The notes: generated by a model not told the origin, from the letters alone. A DNA stretch of 64,000 nt from Ornithinibacter aureus (GCF_009858245.1 NZ_VMSB01000001.1:496001-560000); one strand, 5' to 3'; counted from the stretch's first letter, positions 16,709 through 25,645 are shown. Made by a program: numbers and translations.

Positions 16709-18196
16709 ATGAGCAACGAGCAGCGTCGTCTCGCGGGCCGGTACGTCCTCGAGGAGCGGATCGGTCGCGGCGGGATGGGCGAGGTGTGGCGCGGCACCGA
16801 CTCGGTCCTGGGCCGCGAGGTGGCGGTCAAACTCATCGACCTGCGCAGCGTTCCCGACGAGTCCGGGGCCGCCCGCTTCGAGCGTGAGGCGCGGGCGACC
16901 GCGGGCCTGAGCCACGAGGGCGTGGTGACGGTCCACGACAGCGGGGTGGAGGACCACACCGCCTACCTCGTCATGGAGCTGCTGCCCGGCCCGAGCCTGG
17001 CCGAGCGCATCGCTGCCGGCCCCGTGCCCGTCGACGAGGTCGTCGAGGTCGGGCGCCAGGTGGCCTCGGCCCTGGAGGCTGCCCACGCCCGGGGTCTGGT
17101 GCACCGCGACATCAAGCCCGGGAACATCGCCTACGCCGCCGACGGCCGCGTTAGGGTCCTCGACTTCGGGATCACCCAGCTGGCCGAGTCCACCGGCTCC
17201 CAGTCCCTCACGGCGACGCACACGGTCATGGGCACCGCCGAGTACCTCGCTCCCGAGCAGGCTCTGGGGGGCCGGGTCGACGGCCGTGCCGACCTCTACG
17301 CGCTCGGCTGCGTCCTGTACGCCCTGTTGGCCGGCCAGCCACCGTTCCGTGGCCCCACCCCGGTCGCCACGATGATGATGCACGCCAACGACCTCGTTCC
17401 CGACGTGCGGGACCTGCGCCCCGACACTCCCGACTGGTTGGCCGACCTCGTCCACGACCTGCTCGCGAAGCAGCCCGACCAGCGCCCCGAGAGCGCCGCT
17501 GCGGTGGCGGTCGCGTTGGAGGAGGGTGAGTCGATCTTCGCCACGAGGGCGATGGCCGCCGGCGGCACCGCGGCAACCCAGCGGATGACGCCCTCCGCCC
17601 CTGCCCCCGTGCCGGTTCCCCTGCCCCCGAGCGACCCGTCACGCGACGTCGAGCCCGAGCGTGGGGGACCCGGAGCCCTCACCTGGGTGCTCGCCCTCGT
17701 CGCCGCGGCTGCCCTCGGTCTGCTGCTCTGGCAGTTCATGCGTGGCGACGACTCCGGGACGCCCACCGCGAGCCCGTCGGTCTCGACCCCTGCCGTCACG
17801 ACGCCGCCGCCCTCGTCCAGCCCCCCGCCGACCACGGAGGCGGCGAGCCCCACCCCGACGCCGACACCCACGACCGAGGCCCCGACCCCGACCCCTGAGC
17901 CTGATCTGGGCGCCGAGGTCACGAGTGCGCTCTCGGCCTTCTCCGACGAGGTCGGTTCGCTCCAGCGCGGGGGAGTGCTCGACGCCGACAGCGCCAAGGT
18001 CCTCGACGACATCGTCGGTGACATCCGCCAGGGCGTTCGCGAGGACGATCCGGTCAAGACCTCGGCGGAGACCGACAAGCTCGTGGAGGAGTACGTCAAG
18101 CTCGTGGACTCCGGCGCCGTCACGACCGAGGCCGCACTGCGGTTGGACCCCCTGCTGGCCGACGTGCAGACCGCGGTCGACGCCTTCGCCGCCTGA
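16709..18196 (+). CDS. transmembrane Ser/Thr protein kinase (PknB type)
   Basis: This 495-residue protein is a eukaryotic-type kinase. It has a glycine loop RIGRGGMGEV, an ATP lysine in VAVKL, the catalytic loop HRDIKPGN from His132 (Asp134) and a DFG triad at 152-154. GTAEYLAPEQ lies in the activation segment. One membrane helix (about 321-343, GALTWVLALVAAAALGLLLW) is followed by an outside Thr/Pro-rich linker and a helical domain. PASTA repeats are absent, so muropeptide sensing is not indicated. ATG 16709 rather than GTG 16706 fits the leaderless spacing. Targets are unknown. Confidence 0.9.
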   Translation: MSNEQRRLAGRYVLEERIGRGGMGEVWRGTDSVLGREVAVKLIDLRSVPDESGAARFEREARATAGLSHEGVVTVHDSGVEDHTAYLVMELLPGPSLAERIAAGPVPVDEVVEVGRQVASALEAAHARGLVHRDIKPGNIAYAADGRVRVLDFGITQLAESTGSQSLTATHTVMGTAEYLAPEQALGGRVDGRADLYALGCVLYALLAGQPPFRGPTPVATMMMHANDLVPDVRDLRPDTPDWLADLVHDLLAKQPDQRPESAAAVAVALEEGESIFATRAMAAGGTAATQRMTPSAPAPVPVPLPPSDPSRDVEPERGGPGALTWVLALVAAAALGLLLWQFMRGDDSGTPTASPSVSTPAVTTPPPSSSPPPTTEAASPTPTPTPTTEAPTPTPEPDLGAEVTSALSAFSDEVGSLQRGGVLDADSAKVLDDIVGDIRQGVREDDPVKTSAETDKLVEEYVKLVDSGAVTTEAALRLDPLLADVQTAVDAFAA

Positions 18197-18250
18197 GCGT
18201 TCGTTCCGCCTCGAACCGGGTCGATCGGGTCGGTCTGAGGCCCGACGCGA

Positions 18251-18281
18251 AAGGCCCCGAACCTGCATGGTTCGGGGCCTT
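18251..18281. terminator. strong bidirectional hairpin terminator
   Basis: A perfect 13-bp stem (18251-18263 with 18269-18281, AAGGCCCCGAACC and complement) closes a five-base loop TGCAT. It sits between the kinase gene on the plus strand and tRNA-Leu on the minus strand, so it can end both transcripts. Confidence 0.8.
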
Positions 18282-18291
18282 CGTCGTGTGG

Positions 18292-18376
18292 TGTCCGAGG
18301 GGGGACTTGAACCCCCACGTCCGATAAAGGACACTAGCACCTCAAGCTAGCGCGTCTGCCATTCCGCCACCCGGAC
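18292..18376 (-). tRNA. tRNA-Leu (anticodon GAG)
   Basis: The minus strand folds as a class II tRNA of 85 bases. The acceptor is GTCCGGG with CTCGGAC plus discriminator A. The anticodon stem is CTAGC/GCTAG with loop TTGAGGT, giving anticodon GAG. A long variable arm (TGTCC..GGACG) and a T-arm of five G-C pairs around TTCAAGT are present. The 3' CCA is not encoded; the next bases are CAC. GAG reads leucine CTC and CTT codons. Confidence 0.95.
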
Positions 18377-18510
18377 GAGTGGTGCGGGCCCGGCCCGGGG
18401 AGGCCGTCCTGCGACCCGGAACATTACACGCATCACGCGCCGGACTGAAATCCGATCACCGCGCGTTCACAGCATTCGCCCGATCGCAGCCCCGGCCTAG
18501 GGTGGTCCAC

Positions 18511-19836
18511 ATGCCTGAGACCACGACAACAGCCCAGGACGAGGTCGTCCAGATCTGCCAGGACCTGATCCGGATCGACACGAGCAACTTCGGCGACGGT
18601 TCGGGGCCCGGCGAGGCCGAGGCCGCGGCCTATGTCGTGCAGAGCCTGCGAGAGGTGGGGCTGGAACCACAGACGTTCGAGAGCGACCCGGGGCGCGTCA
18701 GCGTGGTGGTCCGCATCCCCGGCGCCGACCGTGAGCGCGGCGCCCTGTGCATCCACGGCCACCTCGACGTCGTCCCGGCCAACGCCGCCGACTGGTCGGT
18801 CGACCCGTTCTCGGGCGAGCTGCGCGACGGCTGCGTCTGGGGCCGCGGCGCGGTCGACATGAAGGACATGGACGCGATGATCCTCGCGTGTGTGCGCGAG
18901 CTCGCCCGCACCGGCACCGTGCCGCCGCGCGACCTCGTCATCGTGTTCTTCGCGGACGAGGAGGCCGGCGGGCGCAAGGGTTCGCACTTTCTCGTCGAGC
19001 AGCACCCCGAGGTCTTCGACGGCGTGACCGAGGCGATCAGCGAGGTGGGCGGCTACAGCGTCACCGTGACCGACCGCGACGGCTCCGAGCGGCGCACCTA
19101 CCTGCTCCAGACGGCCGAGAAGGGCATCTCGTGGCTACGACTGACGGCTCACGGCCGCGCGGGCCACGGGTCGGTCCCCAACGACGAGAACGCCATCGTG
19201 CGCCTCGCCGAGGCGATCTCCCGCATCGCCGCCCACACCTGGCCCCGCGAGTTCATCCCGTCGGTGCGCACCTTGCTCGAGGGGCTGGGTGAGCTGACGG
19301 GCACGAGCTGGTCCGACGAGGACCTCGAGGACCTGCTCGACCACCTTCGCGGGGCACAGGGCTTCGTGCGCGGCACCCTTCAGGACACGAGCAACGTCAC
19401 CATGCTCGACGCGGGCTACAAGCACAACGTCATCCCGCAGCACGCCAGCGCCAACGTCGACTGCCGGTTCCTGCCCGGTCACGAGGAGCAGCTGCTCGCG
19501 ACCATCGCCGAGCTCGCGGGGGAGCACGTGAGCGTCGAGGTCCTGCACCGTGACATCGCTCTCGACGCCCCCTTCGAGGGTGATCTGGTGGAGGCGATGG
19601 TCGCCGCACTGCGCACCGAGGACCCGGATGCCGTCGTGTTGCCCTACTGCCTGTCCGGCGGCACCGACAACAAGGCACTCTCGCTGCTCGGGGTCACCGG
19701 CTACGGGTTCGCCCCGCTGCGGCTGCCGGCCGACCTCGACTTCGCCCCCATGTTCCACGGGGTGGACGAGCGTGTCCCGGTCGACGCGCTCCAGTTCGGG
19801 GCGAGGGTCCTGGGACGCCTCATCGCGACGTGCTGA
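18511..19836 (+). CDS. M20 family metallopeptidase
   Basis: This 441-residue protein is a zinc peptidase of the M20 family (carboxypeptidase/dipeptidase/acylase). The metal-site motifs are HGHLDVVP, GRGAVDMKDMDA and the general-base pair in FADEEAGG. A dimerisation domain follows (LRLTAHGRAGHGSVP). CLSGGTDNKAL and the final histidine in MFHGVDERVP complete the site. Substrate is not determined. ATG 18511 opens MPETTTTAQDE; TAGGGT at 18498-18503 lies seven bases upstream, suggesting a leaderless transcript. It overlaps the convergent DUF5703 gene by 17 bases. Confidence 0.88.
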   Translation: MPETTTTAQDEVVQICQDLIRIDTSNFGDGSGPGEAEAAAYVVQSLREVGLEPQTFESDPGRVSVVVRIPGADRERGALCIHGHLDVVPANAADWSVDPFSGELRDGCVWGRGAVDMKDMDAMILACVRELARTGTVPPRDLVIVFFADEEAGGRKGSHFLVEQHPEVFDGVTEAISEVGGYSVTVTDRDGSERRTYLLQTAEKGISWLRLTAHGRAGHGSVPNDENAIVRLAEAISRIAAHTWPREFIPSVRTLLEGLGELTGTSWSDEDLEDLLDHLRGAQGFVRGTLQDTSNVTMLDAGYKHNVIPQHASANVDCRFLPGHEEQLLATIAELAGEHVSVEVLHRDIALDAPFEGDLVEAMVAALRTEDPDAVVLPYCLSGGTDNKALSLLGVTGYGFAPLRLPADLDFAPMFHGVDERVPVDALQFGARVLGRLIATC

Positions 19837-20017
19837 CCGCCCGCCGGGCCCGGATGATCCGACGGCGCAACCTCGTGCGGGTCCGACCGCCGACGTAGAT
19901 CCTCGTGCGGTCGAGCTCCCAGTGCCCGTACTCGGCGTGTTCGGTGAGCAGCCGACGGATGTCGCCGCGCGCGGTCTCCCGCCCGAACGTCAGGGTGAGG
20001 TACTCGTACTCGACCAT
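19820..20017 (-). CDS. DUF5703 family protein
   Basis: This small basic protein of 65 residues begins MVEYEYLTLTFGRETARGD and ends with an arginine-rich tail. The pattern matches DUF5703, a short actinobacterial family of unknown function. Its 3' end overlaps the M20 peptidase gene on the other strand. GTG 20023 is a possible alternative start. Confidence 0.7.
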   Translation of the reverse strand: MVEYEYLTLTFGRETARGDIRRLLTEHAEYGHWELDRTRIYVGGRTRTRLRRRIIRARRAVSTSR

Positions 20018-20054
20018 CGCCACATTGTGCCAAGGGGCGGGTACCGTCGACACC

Positions 20055-20348
20055 ATGAGCGCTGACCCGCGTGCCGCCCTGACCACCCTCGTCGCCGCCC
20101 TCGAACGGCACCTGGAGGCGAGCAGCGCCCGTCGCGGGGAGGACGACCCGGCCGTCGTCGCCGCCTACGACGCGCTCGCCGACGCCTTCGAGGACTACGA
20201 CGGGGCGCTGTTCGACGCGTACGGCGAGATGACGCCGCTCGACATCTACGTCGACGACGACGCCCACGTCGACGAGGACGGCGACGACGCACACCTGTAC
20301 TCGGGCCTGGACGACGACATCGATCTCGACGACGACGTCGAGCGCTGA
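20055..20348 (+). CDS. hypothetical acidic protein
   Basis: This 97-residue protein has a helical N-terminal half (AALTTLVAALERHLEASS). Its C-terminal third is very acidic, with runs of aspartate (VDDDAHVDEDGDDAH, DDDIDLDDDVE). No family is recognised with certainty. It may bind metal or a basic partner, or mimic DNA charge; none of these is shown. TACCGT at 20042-20047 lies seven bases before the ATG. A tandem repeat starts within its stop codon. Confidence 0.65.
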   Translation: MSADPRAALTTLVAALERHLEASSARRGEDDPAVVAAYDALADAFEDYDGALFDAYGEMTPLDIYVDDDAHVDEDGDDAHLYSGLDDDIDLDDDVER

Positions 20349-20400
20349 GCGACCCGCATCCGCCGAGCGACCCGCATCCGCCGAGCGACCGGCCTCCGGC
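20347..20400. repeat. 18-bp tandem repeat, three copies
   Basis: Three consecutive units begin at 20347, 20365 and 20383. The first two are identical (GAGCGACCCGCATCCGCC); the third differs at three positions. The array fills the whole gap between the acidic-protein gene and the convergent aldo/keto reductase gene. Its function is unknown. Confidence 0.85.
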
Positions 20401-21345
20401 TCAGGTGTGCTCGATCGACACCTCGTCGAGCGCCGCGACGATCTGCTCCGGAAGGTCGACGTCCTCCGACTCCAGCAGCGCCGCGAGCTGGGTCGGGGTG
20501 CGCGGGCCGATGATCGGCGCCGCGACCGCGTGACGGTCCCGCACCCAGGCGAGCGCGACGACGACGGGAGCGACCCCGAGCCCGGCGGCCGCGGTGCGCA
20601 CCGCCTCGACGACGCCCCGGGTGTGCTCTCCCACGTGCTTGGAGGCGAACCGGCCGAACTCCTCGGAGGCCAGGCGCGACTCGGCGGCCACGGTGGTGCG
20701 GTAGCGACCGGCCAGCACTCCGCGCCCGAGCGGTGACCAGGGGAGCAGCCCGAACCCGAGCGCGGTGCCCGCGTCGGCGAGTTCGTGCTCGGGTGCCCTC
20801 GCGACGAGGCTGTACTCGACCGAGTTGGCGACGAGGGGCACCCCGGATGCCGTGAGCAGCGACATCGTGCGGGCCGCCTGCCAGCCCACGTGGTTGGACA
20901 CCCCGACGTAGCGCGCCCGCCCGGACTCCACGGCCCACAGCAGCGCGCTGACGGTCTCCTCGATCGGGGTGTGCTCGTCCCAGGAATGGGCGAGCCAGAC
21001 GTCGACGTGGTCGGTGCGCAGCCGGCGCAGGGACGTCTCGAGCTGGTGCATCATGGCCCGCCGGGAGCAGTCGACGACCCGCGTTCCGGTCGCCCGGCTG
21101 ATCCCCGACTTCGTGACGATCACGACCTCGTCGCGCTCCGGGCCCTTCAGCAGCTCCCCGAGCAGCTCCTCGGAGGCGCCTCCCGCATAGCCGTGGGCCG
21201 TGTCGATGAGCGTCCCGCCCGCCGCCCGGAAGAGGCCGAGCAGGTCGCGGGCGTCCTCGGGGGAGGTGCGGGTGCCCCACGCCATCGTCCCGAGACCGAG
21301 CCGGGAGACGGCCAGGCCGGAGGAACCGAGGCGGCGGGTGAGCAT
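20401..21345 (-). CDS. aldo/keto reductase
   Basis: This 314-residue NADPH-type oxidoreductase has a (beta/alpha)8 barrel. It opens LTRRLGSSGLAVSRLGLGTMAWG. The catalytic set is visible: Asp and Tyr in LIDTAHGYAGGASEE, Lys in VIVTKSG and His in WLAHSWDEH. A C-terminal cofactor site is around PIIGPRTPTQL. The substrate is unknown. TAAGGT (minus strand 21358-21353) lies seven bases before ATG 21345, so the transcript is probably leaderless. It is divergent from an F420-type oxidoreductase. Confidence 0.9.
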   Translation of the reverse strand: MLTRRLGSSGLAVSRLGLGTMAWGTRTSPEDARDLLGLFRAAGGTLIDTAHGYAGGASEELLGELLKGPERDEVVIVTKSGISRATGTRVVDCSRRAMMHQLETSLRRLRTDHVDVWLAHSWDEHTPIEETVSALLWAVESGRARYVGVSNHVGWQAARTMSLLTASGVPLVANSVEYSLVARAPEHELADAGTALGFGLLPWSPLGRGVLAGRYRTTVAAESRLASEEFGRFASKHVGEHTRGVVEAVRTAAAGLGVAPVVVALAWVRDRHAVAAPIIGPRTPTQLAALLESEDVDLPEQIVAALDEVSIEHT

Positions 21346-21388
21346 GGCGGGCACCTTATCGTCCGAGGGCCTCGCTACCGTGGAGGCC

Positions 21389-22483
21389 ATGGACCTCGCG
21401 ATCACCTGCGGCTACGCCGGCATGGGCCTTGGCACCGACACCCTCGAGCTCGTCCAGGTGGCCGAGGGACTGGGGTACACGCAGGCGTGGGTGGCCGAGG
21501 CCTACGGGTCGGACGCCCCGACCGTGCTGGCCTGGCTGGCGGCGCAGACGAGCAGCATCGGGCTCGGCGCCGGCGTCATGCAGATCCCGGCGCGCACCCC
21601 GCCGATGACGGCGATGACCGCCGCCACCCTCGACACCCTCTCGCAGGGCCGCTTCCACCTGGGTCTGGGGGTCTCCGGGCCCCAGGTGAGTGAGGGCTGG
21701 CACGGGGTGCGCTTCACCTCACCGCTTCAGCGCACCCGCGAGTACGTCGACGTCGTGCGCATGGCCCTACGCCGCGAACAGGTCACCTACGCGGGTGAGC
21801 ACGTGACCCTGCCGTTGCCGGACGGCCCGGGAAAGGCCCTGCGCCTCACGATCCGGCCTCCGCGCCCCGACCTGCCGATCTACCTCGCGGCCGTCGGGCC
21901 GCGCAACCTGCGACTCGCCGGTGAGGTCGCCGACGGCTGGCTCGGCATCTTCTTCTCTCCCGAGCACAGTGCCGACATGCTGGATGCCGTCCGGGCGGGA
22001 CGGGAGGTTCGCGCGGCATCCGAGGGTGCGCCACCCGGTGACGTGATGGCCGGATTCGACGTCGTCGTCACCGTGCCCGTCGTCGTCACCGATGACCTCG
22101 AGGCAGGGCGCGCCGCCGTGGCCGACTACACGGCCCTGTACATCGGGGGCATGGGCAGCCGGACGCAGAACTTCTACAACGCGCTGGCTCGCAGGATGGG
22201 CTTCGACGACGCGGCGGACGAGATCCAGGCCCTCTACCTCGCGGGCCGTCCCCGGGATGCCGCTGCCGCCGTTCCCTTCGAGCTCGCCGACGCCACGGCG
22301 CTCATCGGCCCACGCGAACGCATCGCCGAGCGCATCGGTCGCTACGCGGATGCCGGGGTGAGCACGCTGAGCGTGGCCCCGTTCGCGGCCAGCACCGCCG
22401 AGCGGGCCGAGGTGCTGAGGACGGTCGCCTCGGCGTTGGGCGCCAGCTCGCACGGCGGCGGGACCTCGGGCAACGGCCGATAG
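21389..22483 (+). CDS. LLM-class F420-dependent oxidoreductase
   Basis: This 364-residue protein is a luciferase-like oxidoreductase. ITCGYAGMGLGTDTLELVQVAE, WVAEAYGSDAPTVLAWLAA, LSQGRFHLGLGVSGPQVSEGWHG and PIYLAAVGPRNLRLAGEVADGW are the marks of this family, which includes methylene-H4MPT-reductase-like enzymes. The substrate is unknown. TACCGT at 21376-21381 is placed seven bases before the ATG. Its TAG stop begins the likely -10 element of the next gene. Confidence 0.87.
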   Translation: MDLAITCGYAGMGLGTDTLELVQVAEGLGYTQAWVAEAYGSDAPTVLAWLAAQTSSIGLGAGVMQIPARTPPMTAMTAATLDTLSQGRFHLGLGVSGPQVSEGWHGVRFTSPLQRTREYVDVVRMALRREQVTYAGEHVTLPLPDGPGKALRLTIRPPRPDLPIYLAAVGPRNLRLAGEVADGWLGIFFSPEHSADMLDAVRAGREVRAASEGAPPGDVMAGFDVVVTVPVVVTDDLEAGRAAVADYTALYIGGMGSRTQNFYNALARRMGFDDAADEIQALYLAGRPRDAAAAVPFELADATALIGPRERIAERIGRYADAGVSTLSVAPFAASTAERAEVLRTVASALGASSHGGGTSGNGR

Positions 22484-22486
22484 GAT
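22481..22486 (+). promoter_or_regulatory. -10 element overlapping the LLM oxidoreductase stop
   Basis: TAGGAT starts with the stop codon of the preceding gene. It would give the ATP-grasp gene a leader of about 30 bases with the ribosome site AAGGAG (22514-22519). Confidence 0.4.
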
Positions 22487-22523
22487 CGGCAGGTCCGTCC
22501 CCGAACACCGTTCAAGGAGATCA

Positions 22524-23789
22524 ATGTCCCTCGCCGCACCGGCCTTCGACGTCGTCATGCTCGGAGGGGACATCGGGGTCTACTCGCTGGCTCGAGCCTT
22601 CCACGAGGCCTTCGGCGTGCGGTCGACGGTCATCTCCAGGATCGCGACCGGCCCGGTCGACTCGGCGATCATCGACAACGTGCTGCTCGGGGCCGAGGCC
22701 AGCAACGAGGACCACATCGCCGAACTGCTCCGTCGGGGCCGGGAGCGCACGGCCGCCGAGAGCGCGCTCGGGCGCGAGTCGATTCCGGTGCTCCTGCTCG
22801 CGAACACCGACGGCTACTCGCGCCTGTTCGCGGCGCACCGGGCCGAGCTCGACGCCTACTACCGCATCTCCCTGGTCGACGTCGCCACCCTGGACCAGAT
22901 CTCCGACAAGGGCCGCTTCGCCGAGGCCTGCACCGAGATCGGCGTCCCCACCCCGATCACCCACATCGAGGACTTCTCCGGTGCGGTGGAGCCGGGGTGG
23001 GCACCCTCGGCGATGACCATCCCGTTCCCCGTCGTCGCCAAGGCCGCGGCATCGAGCGTCCACGAGCTCGTGGACTACCCGGGCAAGAAGAAGGTCAACT
23101 TCATCCAGACCCCGGCCGAGCTCGACGACCTGTGGACCCGCCTGAAGGATGCCGGGTTCCGCGATCGCTTCATCGTCCAGGAACTCGTGCCCGGCGACGA
23201 CACCTGGATGCGATCGGTCACCGCGTACCGCGACCACCGCGGTTCGGTCACGCTCATGTGCACCGCCCAGGTGCTGCTCGAGGAGCACACACCGTCGGCC
23301 CTGGGCAACCCCTGCGCGATGATCACGACCCCGTTCCCCGAGGCGATGGCGCACGCGCGCAGCCTCCTGGACCACCTGGACTACCGCGGCTTCGCCAACT
23401 TCGACGCCAAGGTCGACCCCCGGGACGGTTCCTTCCGCTTCCTCGAGGTCAACCCCCGCATCGGGCGCAACAACTACTACGTGACCGGTGCCGGTGCCAA
23501 CGTGGCCCGTTTCATCGTGGCCGACCTGATCGAGGACCGCGCGGCCGAGCCCGTGACCGTCACGAACGAGATCGTCTACTCCGTGGTGCCCAAGAAGCTC
23601 CTGCTGCGCTACATCACCGACGAGACGCTTCGCCGCCACGTCAAGCAGGTGATGCGCAAGGGCGTCGTGCACCCGCTGCGCTACCGGGCGGAGGGTCCCA
23701 AGCGCCGCGCCTACGTCCTGGCCGCGAAGGCGAACCACGTGAAGAAGTTCCTCACGTACTACCCACGGCCCACCGAGAGCGGCTTCTGA
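22524..23789 (+). CDS. ATP-grasp carboxylate-amine ligase-like protein
   Basis: This 421-residue protein has an N-terminal Rossmann-like domain (FDVVMLGGDIGVYSLARAFHE). The ATP-grasp fold follows: FPVVAKAAASSVHEL (ATP lysine), FIVQELVPGDDTWM and the metal site FRFLEVNPRIGRNNYYVTGAG. Such proteins join a carboxylate to an amine. Its overall layout recalls the D-aspartate ligases that build peptidoglycan cross-bridges, but substrates cannot be assigned from sequence. A good AAGGAG ribosome site precedes the ATG. It is convergent with corA. Confidence 0.78.
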   Translation: MSLAAPAFDVVMLGGDIGVYSLARAFHEAFGVRSTVISRIATGPVDSAIIDNVLLGAEASNEDHIAELLRRGRERTAAESALGRESIPVLLLANTDGYSRLFAAHRAELDAYYRISLVDVATLDQISDKGRFAEACTEIGVPTPITHIEDFSGAVEPGWAPSAMTIPFPVVAKAAASSVHELVDYPGKKKVNFIQTPAELDDLWTRLKDAGFRDRFIVQELVPGDDTWMRSVTAYRDHRGSVTLMCTAQVLLEEHTPSALGNPCAMITTPFPEAMAHARSLLDHLDYRGFANFDAKVDPRDGSFRFLEVNPRIGRNNYYVTGAGANVARFIVADLIEDRAAEPVTVTNEIVYSVVPKKLLLRYITDETLRRHVKQVMRKGVVHPLRYRAEGPKRRAYVLAAKANHVKKFLTYYPRPTESGF

Positions 23790-23796
23790 GACCCGG

Positions 23797-24810
23797 CTAG
23801 AGCCAGCCGCTGCGCTTGAACGCCCGGTAGAGGCCGGCGCACACCGCCGCCATGACCCCGACCACGACGAAGTAGCCGTAGCGGAACTCGCCGTCGCCGA
23901 GGCGGATGCTGGCGTCGAGTTCGGGCATGAACTCGAAGTTCATGCCGTAGATGCCGGCGATCATCGTGGGCACCGCCGCGATGGCCACCCACGCCGAGAT
24001 GCGCCGCATGTCGTTGTTCTGCTGCACGCTCACCTGCGCCAGGTGCGCGCTCAGCACGTCGGTGAGCAGGCGGTCGTAGGAGTCCGCGTGGTCGATGACC
24101 GCCTGAAGGTGGTCCGAGACGTCGCGGAACAACAACCGCAGCTCGGTCTCGGTGACCCTCGACGCGGCATCCGCGTGCAGTGAGTGCAGGGGTGCCGCGA
24201 GCGGCACCGCTGCCCGACGGAACTCCAGCACCTCCCGCTTGAGTCGGTAGATCGTCGCGGAGTCGACGCCGTCCCCGGAGAACACCTGCTCCTCGATGAC
24301 CTCGAGGTCGATGCCCAGTTCCTGCTCGATGTCGCGGTAGGTGTCGACGATCGTGTCCACGATGGCGTGCAGCACCCCCATCGGGCCGTGGCGCAGCAGC
24401 GCGGGCTCCTTCTCGAGCCGCTCCCGCAGCCCGGCGAGCGGGCTGGCCTCGCCCCGGCGCACGGTGACGAGAAAGTGGTCCCCAATGAAGCACATCAGCT
24501 CACCGGTCTCGATGTCCGAGGACTCCTCGACGTACCGCAGCGGCTTCAGCACGACGAAGACGGTGTTGTCGTACAGCTCGACCTTGGCCCGCTGCCGCCC
24601 CTTGATGGCGTCCTCGACGGCCAGCGAGTGCAGGCCCAGCTCGTCGTTGACCTCGTCGAACTCGGCCTGGGTGGGGTCCTTCAGGCCCACCCACAGGAAG
24701 TCACCGGGTGCACCCTTCCGGCGAAGGGTCGCGAGCTCGTCACCGAGGTCGGCGCAGGGACGGCGGGCACCGCCGACGTAGATGGCCTGGTCCACGATCA
24801 CGCCTCGCAT
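23797..24810 (-). CDS. corA: CorA family magnesium/cobalt transporter
   Basis: This 337-residue protein has a large cytoplasmic N-terminal domain and two C-terminal membrane helices. The signature YGMNF follows the first helix (WVAIAAVPTMIAGIYGMNF). The last residues are basic and short (YRAFKRSGWL). The family moves Mg2+ or other divalent ions through a pentameric pore. The start is ATG 24810, 37 bases from the divergent histidine phosphatase gene. No Mg-sensing leader fits in this gap. Confidence 0.92.
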   Translation of the reverse strand: MRGVIVDQAIYVGGARRPCADLGDELATLRRKGAPGDFLWVGLKDPTQAEFDEVNDELGLHSLAVEDAIKGRQRAKVELYDNTVFVVLKPLRYVEESSDIETGELMCFIGDHFLVTVRRGEASPLAGLRERLEKEPALLRHGPMGVLHAIVDTIVDTYRDIEQELGIDLEVIEEQVFSGDGVDSATIYRLKREVLEFRRAAVPLAAPLHSLHADAASRVTETELRLLFRDVSDHLQAVIDHADSYDRLLTDVLSAHLAQVSVQQNNDMRRISAWVAIAAVPTMIAGIYGMNFEFMPELDASIRLGDGEFRYGYFVVVGVMAAVCAGLYRAFKRSGWL

Positions 24811-24847
24811 TGTGTCCGATGGGGGTGCGGCGGCATACAGTCGACCC

Positions 24848-25591
24848 GTGGCCATCGTCCTGCTCCTGCGCCACGGGCATTCCACCGCCAACGAGCAGGG
24901 CGTCCTCGCCGGCTGGACCCCCGGTGTCGGCCTCACCGAGAGGGGCCGGCGTCAGGCCCGCGACGTGGCCGGGCGGCTGTCGTCTCTCACGCTCGCGCGG
25001 GCCGTGGCCAGTCCGCTGCAACGCTGCGCCGAGACCGCGGCCCTGGCTCTTGCGGATGCGGCCACGGCACCCGAGACCGACGACCGGCTGGGCGAGTGCC
25101 ACTACGGGGCGTGGACCGGCCTGCACCTGGCGCAGGCGGCCAAGGACGACCTCTGGCGAGTGGTCCAGGACGACCCGGCCGCCGCGACCTTCCCGCCGCA
25201 CGACGTCTACCGGGCCGAGTCGCTGCTGACCATGGCGCAGCGTGTCGTGGGCGCAGTGCGCGACCTCGATGCCGAGGTCGAGGCGGCCCACGGCTCGGAT
25301 GCCGTGTGGTTGGCCGTGAGCCACGGCGACCCCATCAAGGCGGTCGTCGCCGAGGCCGTGGGGGCCGGGTTGGCCGGCCTCCAGCGCGTGCGCGTCGACC
25401 CGGGGAGCCTGAGCGTCGTGCAGGTCACGCCCACGAGGATGGTCCTGCTGGCGAGCAACACCACGGCGGGCGACCTCGCCCCCCTGGTGTCCGTGCCACG
25501 GCACACCCCGGCGGGAGACGGGGCGGTGGGCGGTGGTGACGGCGGCTCGAGCACCACGGACCGTTCCCCGAACAGTCCCGCTGGCACCTGA
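24848..25591 (+). CDS. histidine phosphatase family protein (MSMEG_4193 type)
   Basis: This 247-residue protein is a phosphoglycerate-mutase-like phosphatase. It has RHG at 8-10 (catalytic histidine), ASPLQRCAETA, and a second histidine in VSHGDPIKAVV. Orthologues (Rv2135c in M. tuberculosis) sit with DUF3090, SCO1664-family and mshC genes. Here a metal transporter separates it from them. GTG 24848 is chosen because TACAGT (24836-24841) ends six bases upstream. The C-terminal tail is glycine-rich. The physiological substrate is unknown. Confidence 0.85.
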   Translation: MAIVLLLRHGHSTANEQGVLAGWTPGVGLTERGRRQARDVAGRLSSLTLARAVASPLQRCAETAALALADAATAPETDDRLGECHYGAWTGLHLAQAAKDDLWRVVQDDPAAATFPPHDVYRAESLLTMAQRVVGAVRDLDAEVEAAHGSDAVWLAVSHGDPIKAVVAEAVGAGLAGLQRVRVDPGSLSVVQVTPTRMVLLASNTTAGDLAPLVSVPRHTPAGDGAVGGGDGGSSTTDRSPNSPAGT

Positions 25592-25617
25592 TGGTGGCCG
25601 GCGACCCTGACGGTCGT

Positions 25618-25645
25618 TAGGCTTGTTGCAAAGAAGTCGCAACAA
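25618..25645 (+). promoter_or_regulatory. Nur-like operator and -10 upstream of the nickel/cobalt transporter
   Basis: TTGCAA-AGAAG-TCGCAA (25626-25642) fits, with one base changed, the Streptomyces Nur box as I recall it (tTGCaa-N5-ttGCAA). Nur is the nickel-sensing Fur-family repressor. The match is part of a perfect 7-bp inverted repeat, TTGTTGC (25623-25629) and GCAACAA (25639-25645). A possible -10, TAGGCT, lies at 25618-25623 next to it, so a bound repressor would block the start of transcription. A CAGGAG ribosome site precedes ATG 25667. Confidence 0.6.
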
